From: Caprella mutica
Lineage: Eukaryota > Arthropoda > Malacostraca > Amphipoda > Caprellidae
DNA: 64,000 nt
Direction: 5' to 3'
NCBI GenBank assembly: GCA_947561585.1
Contig: CANNZV010001135.1
Coordinates: forward strand, 161,907 to 225,906
A program made the position numbers and the translations under genes. How positions within the stretch are numbered: the stretch's first letter is position 1; each line of letters begins with the position of its first letter. Below, piece after piece: positions 10,640-23,130 of this stretch. A model generated the notes under the pieces. It searched no databases, was not told the origin of the DNA, and saw only the letters and a program-made list of their open reading frames with translations.

Positions 10640-13150
10640 AAGAAGCGATAGGCGGAGCATGCGCAAGGTACGTCCGCTCTACCTCGTGTCTGAAATAACA
10701 CTAACATGTTAACATGAACCGTTACTCAGTCAGGTCTGAGAGAGACGCACACACGTGTACTCTACCTCGTTTCTAAATCTACACTAAGAAGCTAACACGA
10801 TTGTAACCGCTTTGAACGGCTTGGTTAGCCGCCTGACTGGACGAGAAATGGGATCATCTACAGAAGTCTGTTAAGAAAAAGAGTAACTTATTATCAATAT
10901 ATAGCCTATGTAGTTGAATAAATGAAGATATGGTGACATGAATAAATTTCATAAAATTTAGAAGATACAAAAACATACTTACTTCAAAAACGATACTTAC
11001 CGCATTATCATGGTCATCAAGATCATCTAAGGAGAAGAAATGTTCAGGCAAATTGAAGTCCTGTCCAGCTAGAAGAAGGACATCATTTGGAAGAAACTGA
11101 TATAAAATTAATGAAGCAGTAATGAAGCAAAAATGAATTTGAAAGAATAAATCAAAACCTGCTGCAAATAATAACAAAGACTAACCTCAACAACGTGGTG
11201 ACCAAGATCAACTAAAGGAGACACCTGTGCAGCAAGAAGAGGAGTCACCTGTGCAGCTAAAGGAGGAGACACCTGTGCAGCTAATGGAGGAGACACCTGT
11301 GCAGCTAAAGGAGGAGACACCTGTGCAGCTAAAGGAGGAGACACCTGTGCAGCAAGAGGAGTCACCTGTGCAGTAAAAGGAGGAGTCACATGTGCAGCAA
11401 GAGGAGGAGGAGTAACATGTGCAGCAAGAGGAGGAGTCACCTGTCCAGCAAGAGGAGGAGACAGCTGTGCAGCTAAAGGAGGAGACACCTGTGCAGCTAA
11501 AGGAGGAGACACCTGTGCAGCAAGAGGAGGAGTCACCTGTGCAGCAAGAGGAGGAGTCACCTGTCCAGTAAGAGGAGGAGACAACTGTGCAGCTAAAGGA
11601 GGAGACACCTGTGCAGCAAGAGGAGGAGACACCTGTGCAGCAAGAAGAGGAGACACCTGTGCAGCTATAGGAGGAGACACCTGTGCAGCTATAGGAGGAG
11701 ACACCTGTGCAGCTATAGGAGGAGACACCTGTGCAGCAAGAGGAGGAGACACCTGTGCAGCAAGAGGAGGAGACACCTGTGCAGCAAGAGGAGGAGACAC
11801 CTGTGCAGCAAGAGGAGGAGTCACCTGTGCAGCAAGAGGTGGAGACACCTGTGCAGCAAGAGGAGGAGTCACCTGTGCAGCAAGAGGAGACTTGTGTCTA
11901 GCTGGATTGATGCCATCATTTAAAGGAGTCTGTAATAAAAGTAGCGTCATATTACTAATATACTGATGGCTGTATAAATGAATTTAATGAGATGAAAATG
12001 AGAAACATGCTGGAGCAATATACAATATACCCTCAAGACTCACCTCAATAACATGGTCATCCAGTTCAGCTGCACGAGAGCATTGCTTATCAGCTGGAGC
12101 CTTCTAAGATAATAATTCATGATTATTATATAGATATGGTTGATGAATGAATGCATCCATATATAGATTTAATTATTGGCAGGATGAAGAACTAAAAGAA
12201 AAAAATAAAGCAACGAGCAAGACTTACTATCAAAACGTTGCAACGTTCTTGAGCTCAAATTCTGAAAGGACGAAAAGGAATTATTTTAACACTATTTACA
12301 AACAAATATTGCCAAGAAGATATATATCACAGAAAAACAGAACTAACCTTACTGATATTCTGAATGAGGTGAATATACTCATCTTTGATTGCTCTCACGA
12401 GTCATATTCAAATGCTCTGATTTAAAAGAAATGAGCAGTTAAGATATCTGAAGATGAAGAAGTATGAAATTCAATATTGTAACTATGGCGCCAGTTTCAA
12501 GTGTTAAGGTTTGCTGAGTGTTGCTGCATATAAGAACTGTTGATAATAGGTGTTTTCTTTTCTGCTATTAGCTATCAATATTCAATTTACATGTCTTTTA
12601 CTTTTATAATCAACGTGTTCAAATATCATTGTCCTCTAGCCAGTTATAAGAGGGAGTGAATTGACAAACTAATTCAGAGTCCAGTCTTGACTCTTGTGTC
12701 CTTCAGGCATTTATGGTATTAAACTAATTAATTGGTTTACATTTTGACTCAAAAAACCTGATGTCTCAAATTAGAGAGCTTTATATATTTAGAAATAGTT
12801 CTTACCTAGCCTATGTTTTCATGTCAATTTTGGATTAAAATCCTACAATAAATCGAGTTTGCAGAGTATGGGACATTATCAACATTTTCTGTGTGATTCA
12901 GTGTGAACAATCCAGTCAATCTTCAATTTCCACCTAGCCTATACCTATTTGAATGTATTTTACTGTGAACCCACTCTGCATAATGTCCGCTATGGAAAAA
13001 GTTGTCTTTTCTGATGGATTAATCACTCTGTTCAGGTGGCTCCGAGCCGTGACAATCATGTTATCTTCTCAGTGTAGTTTCAGAAACGAGTGAGAGTAAT
13101 ATATTTTGCGAACTTATATGCTCCGCCCACACGCCTCGCTAACGACCGCC
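10640..13150. repeat. Inverted repeats flanking the 8-residue-repeat gene
   Basis: The segment 10640-10730 matches 13055-13145 in inverse orientation. Shared phrases are TCATGTTA, GTTTCAGA-ACGAG, TTGCG and ATGCTCCGCC; I judge about 70% identity over ~90 bp. A second, adjacent partial copy of the left arm lies at 10755-10800. The gene 10784-12103 lies between the arms. Confidence 0.4.
10784..12103 (-). CDS. Repeat protein with 29 PPLAAQVS units; four exons resolved
   Basis: Minus-strand exons are 12103-12044 (20 codons, ends LDDHVIE), 11929-11186 (248 codons), 11096-11001 (32 codons, FLPNDVLLLAGQDF...LDDLDDHDNA) and 10867-10784 (27 codons plus TAG, ends VTIVLAS). All junctions are phase 0, with donors GTGAGT, GTTAGT and GTAAGT and pyrimidine-rich acceptors. 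The large exon opens TPLNDGINPARH, carries 29 copies of an 8-residue unit (PPLAAQVS, variants PPIAAQVS and PPLAAHVT) from a 24-bp DNA repeat, and closes SPLVDLGHHVVE. The motif D-L/D-D/G-H-x-V/D recurs at the ends of three exons, hinting that the exons are themselves duplicated. The 5' end is unresolved (possible small exons near 12223-12256 and 12356-12430). No known domain; an extended, Pro/Ala-rich structural or secreted protein is plausible. Confidence 0.6.
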
Positions 13151-14082
13151 CACTCTGACGTCATTAATCATTCAACTTTATTCGAACATTGTCGTGCCTT
13201 TTCTTTACATTTTGTTACTTTGGATGTCTTAATATTGCATCTAAATAATTTGAGAATGCTTAATATTATTATTAAATAGGTTAATTATTGCAAACTATCT
13301 CTTCTTACATGATCTGCCAACATTATTCTTTTTCACCTTTCGTTATTTTTGCTTATCTCTGATAAGTTTATTCTCCATATGGCTATTACAAATATAAGTA
13401 AGTTATCAATTAAATTTACATGGTTTTGAATTGAAAAACTACATAAAATTTATCGTAATTTGCTTAATATATTAATTAAACTAAATGCTTTTATAATGAT
13501 TAAGCTAGTCCACTCTTGGAAATCAACCAACATAGAAAATTGTATATTTTTCATAGGATAACTTAATTTAATTTCAATAGTGGTTTAAAACTTTGTTTCT
13601 CAAACTGTTTATTTTCTATCTGCTGCTTACGCTACTTATTCCCTGCAATATCTTTAGGTCTTATATTATTTAAGTACAGCCTCTTAGTATTACTATTATT
13701 TATCCTTTCATATTCCAAGAAAGTTGAAGAAACTCACTATAGGGTCATGAAATTATTCACGTGAGAGTGTCTGAAGTTTAGGAAAGTAGACTGTAGTCAG
13801 TTAAGAGAGAAAATGGATCCAGGTCGCCACATTTAAGACACTTTAAAGAAGAAATTTGACTTCCTAGTGAAGATTTCAAACTTGAAATCATCCTTATGCT
13901 TCATGTCTGAGGTATGTGCCATGTTTCCAAGTATGGACAATTTCGCCAGTCTACTGGTGACAGTGGAGGGGTGAAATAAGTTGGAAAATATGTAAATAAC
14001 AATTTAAGCACTTATAAAATAGTCTCAAGATATGCACATCCATCAGACACAAAGCAAAAGGATTATTATAATTATTATTGAG
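12431..14082. other. Intergenic, right inverted arm only
   Basis: Apart from the inverted arm at about 13055-13145, I see no supported gene. The rest is AT-rich with scattered stop codons in all frames. Confidence 0.5.
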
Positions 14083-14190
14083 AGGATCCCCGCTCGCCGT
14101 TGTGATAGCGGGTGAGCACTCAGGCCGCAGGTGGGCCCGAAGTTATAGTACTGGAACTATAACAACGTCTCTCAGATACATTATTATGTC
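14083..14190. other. GC-rich, hairpin-forming patch
   Basis: Within AT-rich sequence, a ~110-bp patch contains GCTCGCCGTTGTGATAGCGG followed by GTGAGC (a stem-loop), then TATAGTACTGGAACTATA (a second stem-loop), all enclosed by GAGAGG and CCTCTC-like ends. It could be a structured RNA, but it is more likely a transposon fragment. It does not fit a tRNA cloverleaf. Confidence 0.3.
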
Positions 14191-15423
14191 TGTTTTTCGG
14201 TCCACTGCTATATACGTAGTAGTGACAATAGAGTGACTTGTTATCGTGACGTCATTAAGACAACAGACACTTTGAATCTTCCAAGAAAATGATACCCTCC
14301 GTGATAAGACATCATTTTTTTCTTTTGATTCAGCGGTACTAGAATGTTACTGGCAGTAAATGACAGCTTAACATAGTGCAATTTCTTGAATGATACAAAT
14401 TTGCATTTTATTTTTATTTTTAATCATCGCTGCAAAACTGCAAAACAGAATGACCACTGAATTCAATACATATTAACTTAATTCAATCGAATTATATAGT
14501 GCAAATATCAGAGAACAAAGAATCTCAAGTCTTTACTGATCAATTGGTTTCTTCAATTAGCTATGTAATATAAATATAAATAAAATACAATATTGAGCTA
14601 GCTCTTAAATTCGTTATCATGATTACACAAAAGATAGTGAAAAGCTAATTATGATGAATTATTCAAAAGTAGCTACTTTAATTAAATAATGAAGCAGATA
14701 GCCCAGCCTACCCAGTAGTATTCGGAATCCACATAATGACTTTTGATCGCTGTGCAAAAGCGCTCCAATTTGAACGTTTAATAATACTTGATTTTATTGA
14801 TCAATTTTTTGATAATACTCACTGATAAAACTGGAGTAACTTTGGTTTACCGAGACAGAAGAGTTAATACTACGGTGAAATGACTCGACACCGTTGTTCG
14901 TTCTCAGTGGCTGTTTGGCCACTGAGAACGTGCTGGGTCCAATCCTATGCAGCCAGAATCTGTCTATGTAAGACCTGAATTCTTGGAGAGCGTGTCTGTC
15001 TTCCTCCGGTGTCTCCAAGCAATTCCGATCCTTGGCGATTCTAGCAGCTGGTAAAAGTGGCAGTGCCAGTGCAAACCTGACCATAGAGTATACAGGCTCC
15101 ACACGTCTGAGGTACTCTCGGTCAAGCTGGAGTGGACTCTTGTACACAGCCTAGTAAGGAGAGTATTAATATCAGTTTCGGTATAAATCACGATTATACA
15201 TACCTTAGCTGATTGATAAGCAACAATATGAATTGAAAATAAATTGAACTAGAATAAAATAAATAATTTTAATATATTTCAAATTTGTAGCTAAATAATG
15301 GGAAAGACGCATTTTAAGACATCATATTTAAGTATTGACTACACGCTTAAAATAAGAACATTTTCAATGCAGTGTAAAAGAAATTGTTGAAGTAAACCTA
15401 CTGCACCTATTTAATGTACTTAC

Positions 15424-15912
15424 CAAAGACAATATAAGATAGACGCTCAACTCCATGTTATAAAATACAAAGCATGTTTGCACTGACGTCAGCACTCTGA
15501 TTCAACTTCTAGCCAATCAGCGTTAATGTATACCTACAACTTAGTGTTGTCAAAGACAATATGCTACCCACAAAGGTTTAAACTCGCTTGGTATACCTAG
15601 TTATGTACTCTACTCCGTTAAAAGGGGGTAGATTATATTTAGAATACTAAATTGAACCACATATGCGATCTTGTAAACTTAATTAATAATAAAATAATTA
15701 GTTTTCTGATCTCTAATCAGTAGATGGTATTTATATTTCTAACGACTTCACTCGTTACGACTTAAGATTATCCTACTGTCAATTTCAAGGGGGAGGGGGG
15801 TCTTACGTTTATTATTGTTCGGTGTGACGTATGCTACTGATCGCTTCTGATTGGTTGTTATTATTTTTGCATGTGCCCTATCAAGTTGAGCGTCTATCTT
15901 ATGTTGTCTTTG
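15424..15912. mobile_element. MITE CAAAGAC family, copy 1, TSD TACTTAC
   Basis: A 489-bp element with inverted ends CAAAGACAATATAAGATAGA and its complement, duplicating TACTTAC (7 bp, or 8 bp if an ambiguous G is counted). It lies in the last intron of the MULE gene. Sister copies are at 54320-54804 and 62274-62773. All carry the same internal sentence GCTACTGATCGCTTCTGATT. Confidence 0.8.
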
Positions 15913-15953
15913 TACTTACTGTCGAATGTGTACCTACAATGGATTGTTATATA

Positions 15954-16850
15954 TAGAGCCCGGACAAATGCCATAAAGTCCTAAAATTTCATAAATTCCT
16001 TAAATGATGAAAAGTCTTATTTTGGGCTATTAATACTATTTTATAATTTGGTAAGTCGGTACAGTTGATGGGTTATGTTGTCAAATTTATAGAACATTAT
16101 AATTCAACCAAAATCTGTCTGAATCACTAAATAAATAAACTACTTCTTTCACTTCAAGAATTAACACAGTTACCACTGTATCTAGTTTTCTGTAATTCTT
16201 CACATCAATTTTTTAAGCACATACTCATACATTAATAGAAAAATAAATTGGCGAATAATCAATATAATAAAGTTATAAACTATTTAAAGAGAGATATATT
16301 CAAAACCTAGTAATATTTGGAATATTTAATATAGAAAAACTGTCAGGTGACAAAAAATGTATTTTGCCTTTCTTGTAAGTGGTTTTTCCTGTACAACAGT
16401 TTCAGAAAATCTTAATTGGTCTAATTATCTATAACATGGTTTGTTTATTCTGAAGTTGTCTACTACCAGGGTTTACTGTAAATACAAATTTCGATTTAAT
16501 ATTGGAATTAGTTACATTTCATGAATTTCAATTTACCTAACTTTTTTTCTGTAATACTTTTAGGTTAAATTTGAATAAATATACTATACACTAGATTCAT
16601 TGAATTTTTAAGGAATGAATTGTTTATTTGTTTTCACCCTTTTTTTATTTGAACGGAATAAAAACAGTTGAGTTTATATTCCAAAATGCTAATTTATTCG
16701 TTGTAAATATCTATTTATTAATCCTAAAAGTGTATGCATAAGTCCTAAAATGTCTTTAATAGAACCTAAAATACCTTTAAACACCCTAACTAACTGCCAT
16801 TTTTGAGGTCCTAAAATGCCTTTTATAGGTCCTATAAGTCCGGGCTCTAG
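15954..16850. mobile_element. hAT-type non-autonomous element, TSD GTTATATA
   Basis: Ends TAGAGCCCGGACAAATGCC and GTCCGGGCTCTA are flanked by perfect 8-bp duplications GTTATATA, the size expected of hAT transposons. The interior is AT-rich with degenerate TCCTAAAATGCC repeats near each end. A sister copy in inverted orientation is at 20186-21236. Confidence 0.8.
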
Positions 16851-17258
16851 TTATATATGTATTATACATATTCGTTTGTTTTCTGTTAGTCTATATGAAC
16901 AGACTAACTATTATGTTTATTATTTCATTTTACCATTACTGAGTGAAGCTCCACCTAGCGGCCAGTCTCAGTTATGATATATAACTTAATTATGGATGTA
17001 CCATTGCATTTATTATGTACTATGTGGTTGCGTCCTGTGCAGTTGTTCAGCGTTTCCCTAGCTCTCATGGAGGGATGTTGAATGTGTTTGAAAAAAGATC
17101 TCGCTGCTACCTACCGTTTCATTCCAACCATATATTCTCATTATATCGAATACAATCAATTATGACTGCTGTAAACCCAACAGAACTAACTTAACAAAAG
17201 TGAAAGTAGCATCCAGACAGACTAATGTCTTCAAACACCAGCCTTGCCGCTGCCATTA

Positions 17259-18296
17259 GGGCTAATCCACACCATCGCTCCGGTCACGCTCCAGTCACGG
17301 TCCGGTCCAATATTCTTTAATGCATTTCACGTAGAGCATCCACACTGGCAGTGCCGGTCAGGTCACGCTCCAGTCACGCTCCGGTCACGATCCAATCCAA
17401 AGATATTTTGACTGGAGCGTGATCGGACCGTGAGCGGAGCGGCACTGCCAGTGTGTATTAGCAACGCTCCAGTCGCGGTCCAGTTTTATTATTTGCGTGC
17501 TTTTTCTTGAATTTTACTACACATATATATGTCACGCGCATTTGACTTATCTGAAATATCGACCGATTTCGCCGCGCGATCTATTGATCAATCGTTATTG
17601 CAGCCATCGACCGATGGCGCAACCATCTATCGATAGTTGCGCGTTCGAATGATAGGGAGTTTTTTTAGTTTATGCATTTAATTGTCTTGATTTTAATGGA
17701 AAAATATTGTCTTTTTAAACAAAAAAATTGTTACATTTCATCGGGTAACTATCAATCGATTGATGATTAACCTATGAAATGTAACAATTAGATATAGAAA
17801 TTATAGAAATCCATATCAATCGAACGCGCAACAATCGGTTGATGGTATCCCTATTAAATATACCATTTAGATGCTTAAACTAAATACATCTTTATCATTC
17901 GAACGTGCAGCAATCAATCGTTGGTTGCGCTATCGGTTGATGGCTGCGCTAACGATAGATCAACAAATTATGAAGCGAAATCAGTCGATATTGCTGCGAA
18001 AATAATAGAAAAAATTAGTTTTATCATCTATATTAGATGAGGTTACAACGAGTAGATATCCTTCACACTTCCTGTCTTTTAGCATAGGATGAACTCAAAA
18101 TAAGTACTTTTTTGTTTTCTATCATCCTGTTCATCAATCAAGCGTAATGATAATCACTGCAAAATCAGATGATACGGAAGGGACGGGAGCGAGAGCGGAC
18201 CGTGACCGGACCGAACATGTGTATGCACAAGGATGAGACCGGACCGTGACTGGAGCGAGAGCGGAGCGTGACCGGAGCGATGGTGTGGATCAGCCC
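17259..18296. mobile_element. PIF/Harbinger-type MITE, 1038 bp, TSD TTA
   Basis: Ends GGGCTAATCCACACCATCGC and the inverse GCGATGGTGTGGATCAGCCC are flanked by TTA (17256-17258, 18297-18299). Subterminal arrays of GCTCCGGTCACG-type motifs face each other, and the interior has a second palindrome (GCAGCCATCGACCGATGGCG). It sits inside exon 3 of the MULE transposase gene. Confidence 0.85.
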
Positions 18297-19401
18297 TTAA
18301 CCCACCCTCGTGGTCGCTGACCATGATGGTAGGAGTGAAACCATGTTGCTCTTTAAGATAATTGAAGATGGCAACGTATGACATTCGTGTCCTTCGAGTC
18401 ATAAGGTGACTGCACAGAGAAGCTGAATGTGAGAGATGAAAGAAATTAGCACATAATAACTATAGATTTGAAACACTATGGTTTCAGTATTATTCAGTTC
18501 CAATCAAAGTGAATAATAGTGCATAGCTATTATAACTATATTTACAAGCAGAATTATAATATGATTTCTAAATTCTTTTCATCACGGGATATATCTAAGG
18601 CCCATACTATACTAGCAGTTTCATCGTCGCATTTTCACTGCCCTCTTTCCGCTTCTTAAAATTCTAAGTATACTTGGAGGTAATAAATCTGTTTTATTAA
18701 TGGGATTGTGGTCTAATAAAGCTTTTTAGTGTTTGAATTTACTTCATTGTCGTTTCTGACAATTTACGCAAGGCCATTTTCACCACCATATTAATAAAAT
18801 AGCTATTATATAACTAAAATGAATAAAACTTCATGAAAATTTAACTGTGGTGGATGGAAAAAGTTGAATTAGCAAAATGATACTTGGAAGAAAACTGTAT
18901 CTACAATTTAGTTGTTTGAATATACAAATTTAAAGTTGGGGTTCACTTTTTTTGTGGGTCACTGTACTTCAATCAAGTGCTTAATTGAAAAAGGATGATG
19001 AGGTTAAGATCAAGAATAATCAGACTGAGATTAAATTAAGGTAAAGGTGCACTAAGCTTCGACTGAGATCGAGAAGCTTCTGTTGATTTATCAAAAAGTA
19101 TGTGGTAGCTAAGTATCATATGTATCTAATGTTTTCTTATAATTTAGCAGCAATCTTATTACAAACAAAATATTACCTTATCACCAACAGGGATGTGTAT
19201 GGCGAACATTTGATGCATGCTTGAGGGAACGCATTTGAATGTCCCATCGCAATGGAAAATTCTCGATGCCCTTAAGTGTGCTTCCAGTGTTGGTGACACA
19301 AAAATGATGTTGGTGCTACCCTCCACCTCCTGCACCACCCGAAAGAATCTACCCCTCCCACTAATTGCTTCATTCAGTCTGAAAAAATTGAAGTCAGGCA
19401 T

Positions 19402-20185
19402 GAAATAATAAGATAATTTTTATGCTACAGCTCATTATCAATTTAAATTATATCTATATTCTAGTGAATCTATTCTAATACTTTTGAAAAGATATAGTTT
19501 CGATTCCACACTATAGTATAGTTGCTAACTTGCTAGTGATATAGATCACGCCATAGTAACACCATTAATTATTTAAATTAAATTAATCAATGAGTAATGA
19601 AATAATCAATGGAGAGAATTCCTATAATTTAAAATTAAAAGATTTAAAATTTATCAAATTTTATATACTTGTAACCTACTAGTATGTTAAATTGTATGAA
19701 AGTAGCGGTAATGTTATATCAATAACTGACCTAGATTGAAAGAATATTTTCTAACAAGAAATCAAATTTTATTTCTCAACTAATAGAAAATTTGGCTGCT
19801 ATTAATTATTCATGAGATACATTTAAAAGATAGTAATTTCATACTAAATGCTAATAAATATCTTTACTAGTTATCATTTCTGATGAAAATTTATAAAAAG
19901 AGAAAATATAGATAAAAATATAAGAAAATTCTCATATTTTATGTGGTTATGTTTACATAGATTAATACTTTATAAAATAAAGAAACACTGTTTCATATAA
20001 TCATAGTTCTTTGAATTTGAGTGGAGGAGTGAACAGCAACACTCTATTATAACAGAAAGCATTAATGGCTGTTAATTTGACACCAAAAACTCTTTATTAG
20101 TCTTCAATATAAGTGGATTGTGATGTAGCAAATAAAATATTGAAACACAGAAAATCTATGAATTCGGTGATAAATTGATAATCAA
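19402..20185. other. MULE intron sequence, no feature seen
   Basis: AT-rich sequence between MULE exons 1 and 2, next to the hAT-type insertion at 20186. I see no ORF, repeat or RNA. Confidence 0.4.
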
Positions 20186-21236
20186 TAGAGCCCGGACTTT
20201 TAAGACAAATAGAAAAAGGCATTTAGGACCTAGAAAAAGGCATTTTAGGACCTAATAAATGCCATTTTAGGACCTAATAAATGGCATTTTAGGACATATC
20301 AAGGCATTTTAGGACCTAAATACAACATTTTTCAGAATAATAAATAGGTATTTACAACGATTAAATCAGCATTTTGAAATATACAATTGACAGCTTTTAG
20401 TCTGTTTAAATGAAAAAGAATAAACAATTCATCCCTTAAAAATTCAATGAATCTAGTTTATAGTATATTTATAAAATTTAACCTAAAAGTATCATAAAAA
20501 AAGGTTAGGAAAATTGAAATTCATGAAATGAAACTAATTCCAATATTAAATTCGAAATTTGTATATATAGCAAACCCTCGTAGTAGAGAACATCAGATTA
20601 ATCAAATCATACATTAGATAATTAGACCAATTAAGATAGGTACTCTGAAATTGTTGAACAGCAAAAAGCACTTACAAGACAAAACACAATTTTTGTCGCC
20701 CGGGAGTTTTTCTATTTAAATATTACAAATATCCCTAGGTTCTACATATCTCTCTCTCTTTGAACAGTTTATTATTCACTATTTTGTGCATGGCAGAGTC
20801 TGTGCCAAAGAAATGATGCAAAGAATCACAGAAAACTAGATACAGTGGTGACTATACTAATTCTTGAAGTGATATAAGTAGTTTATTTGTATAATAATTC
20901 AGACAGATTTTGATTGAATAAAAACGTTCTATAAATTAGTCAAAATAACCCATCAACTTTACCGACTTGCTAAATTATTTAATAGTATAAAAAGCACAAA
21001 ATAAGACTTCGCATCATTTTAGGAGTTTATGATATTTTAGGACTTTATGGCATTTGAAGGACTTTATGGCATTTGAAGGACTTTATGGCATTTTAAGGAC
21101 TTGATGGCATTTTAAGGACTTGATGGCATTTTAAGGACTTTATGGCATTTTAAGGACTTAATGGCATTTTAAGGACTTTATTGCATTTATTGACTTTATG
21201 GCCTTTTAGGACTTCATGGCATTTGTCCAGGCTCTA
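20186..21236. mobile_element. hAT-type element with internal 20-bp tandem array
   Basis: Ends TAGAGCCCGGAC and GTCCAGGCTCTA are flanked by ATAATCAA and ATAATCAC (7 of 8 match). It is the inverted sister of 15954-16850. The right end has about nine tandem copies of a ~20-bp unit (GGACTTTATGGCATTTTAA), and the left end has about four copies of a related unit. It lies in the first MULE intron. Confidence 0.75.
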
Positions 21237-22195
21237 ATAATCACACTGCAAATTTTGAACACTAATTTTAGATTGGTTTAACTCACTCATCTTCACTAGC
21301 CAATGAAGATATGACTGGACCTGCACTCTGTCGCCTGATACTGTTCAATACTGGTTTCATCTCGTTGAAAGTCACCAATCCAATGGGGCAGTTCAATCTG
21401 TAATAAATGTAAAAAATAAGACATTGTTCAGTAGCTATATGTTAAATGATGTTTTAAGGACTGAAATATCTTTAAAATATTGTAATATCAGATTCAAAAT
21501 ACTTAGCTATCAAATGGATAGGTAAGTATTGATTTAGATGAGTTTGAAAGTACAATGTTCATTCACTATTTAATTCAACTGTGTTCAGATTCATCTTCTA
21601 TTTTATATGTGGATTTTGGTAGTTATAATATATTGATATGTCCAAATTATAATGCTTAAAGTTCCTCTTGAAGCTCTGGCAATGAATGTGTTTATTACAC
21701 AATATTATAGAAGAATATTGTAATGATTTCAAACTTTAATTTATAAACAAATAATGCATTTATGGCCTCCATTTAAGGTATAGCTAAATTGCTTCCAGGA
21801 GAATATAAATATTTCTATAATAAGTTTATCCACTATCATACCTTTAACCGAATATTAAATGGATTTATTATACTTAATAAGTAGTTGACATATAAGAAAA
21901 TATGGTGTACATTCTTTTTCATCTGACTCAAAATTAGCAAGTCAGAAGTAAACCATGTATGGTAGAGTTTTGATTATAAAAATCATTAAAAGCATATGGA
22001 AATACAAATAAGCTATAAAAGTTTCATGTAGTTTCCAGCAAATGATAAGAAACATTAGCCTCATTGCTTAATGCAATAAAAAAATTGTCTTGTGGGGACC
22101 TGTAAGATCAATAAGGTAAAATAATTGATGGATTACTTGAAGCTTATCAAATACAGCTGATAAATCTACCTATTCTTTTACGTCTATATAATGAC

Positions 22196-22375
22196 TAGGG
22201 TTGTGACTTGTGACAATATGCGTTTAAAATCATAGATCCTGAAAATATTATAAACTGAAAGAATTAAGAACTATTTAGTCGTTCTAAACCAGCGATGTTT
22301 GGTATTCAATACCATTTCATTTTGTATATGATATTCTTAAGATCTATGATTTTAAATGCATATTGTCATAACCTT
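22196..22375. mobile_element. Short hAT-type MITE, 180 bp
   Basis: Ends TAGGGTTGTGAC and GTCATAACCTTA, with long inverted arms around AAAATCATAGATC. The flanks ATAATGAC and CTAATGAC agree at 7 of 8 positions. A truncated copy is at 32167-32306. Confidence 0.65.
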
Positions 22376-23130
22376 ACTAATGACCTACAAAAGGTGACAA
22401 CATTTAGCCACTGGAATAATTTAATTAATCTTTATCAAGTTCCAAATAACTTGGAGTTCATGCACACAAATAGTAAATACTTCCCTCTGGCAACCACACT
22501 TGTTACTTGAGTGGCTAGATGTGCCTCAAAATAGATAAATAAAATTCAAATATTGGTTAATCTGGGTTGAACCGATCAATCTTGACTATAACAGCTACCA
22601 TGTTTAGATATCTGGTGGAAATGGACCTATTTGCACACTCATGAAAACAAAAATAAATGAGGTACCTGGACAACTACACTAGGTGTGTTTACCTTTTGTC
22701 TTATCTTGTGAGCAAATCAGGCAGATCCAACAAGAAAATGGTCCAATACCAACACTAAATATGATCTCCTTTAAAGCAGGTTCAATCACTAAAAATTGAT
22801 AGCAACATAGCAATAAATGTCAAAATTAATTGATTCAGTGTGAAAGAAATTCCAAGAAATGCAAAACACATGGAGAGCTGCAAATTTTGATAATTAAGTT
22901 TCCTAACTTCTGTCAAGAGCATATCAGCCTATCATCAAAAATTGGTTCCAATCAAATCCGTTCATATTTGGAGAACAAACTGCAAATAGTTATGCACACA
23001 AATAAAACAAGGATATTCATAAAAAGTTACAAGTTTTGACCATTGAAATTTCATTTTTTAAATTTTGCTCAATAAAAATTGAAAATACACCAGGCCGCTA
23101 TTTCAAACAAAATGATTAATTATTGAAATA

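Larger units (their letters stand above)
14794..21397 (-). pseudogene. MULE-family transposase gene, five exons, disrupted
   Basis: Transposase of a Mutator-like DNA transposon, in pieces on the minus strand. Exon 1, 21397-21287, reads GLVTFNEMKPVLNSIRRQ. Exon 2, 19380-19181, has HCDGTFKCVPSSMHQMFAIH, the conserved DGTFK catalytic-Asp block. Exon 3, 18409-18297 plus 17255-17191, carries MTRRTRMSYVAIFNYLKEQH, SDHEGG (second acidic residue) and GCYFHFC. The last exon, 15150-14794, has WLHRIGPSTFS and RTNNGVESFHRSIN, typical of MULE C-termini. Exon 3 is split by a PIF-type MITE, and the frame continues exactly across one copy of the TTA duplication. Its final codon is TAA where family logic expects Gln, directly before a GTTAGT donor, so the gene is dead. 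The exon 2/3 phase does not match, which suggests a further lesion. Two hAT-like MITEs and another MITE lie in the introns. Confidence 0.75.

Noticed and set aside
14083..14190. tRNA or structured RNA gene
   Set aside because: Two hairpins are present, but no cloverleaf, A/B boxes or acceptor stem fit.
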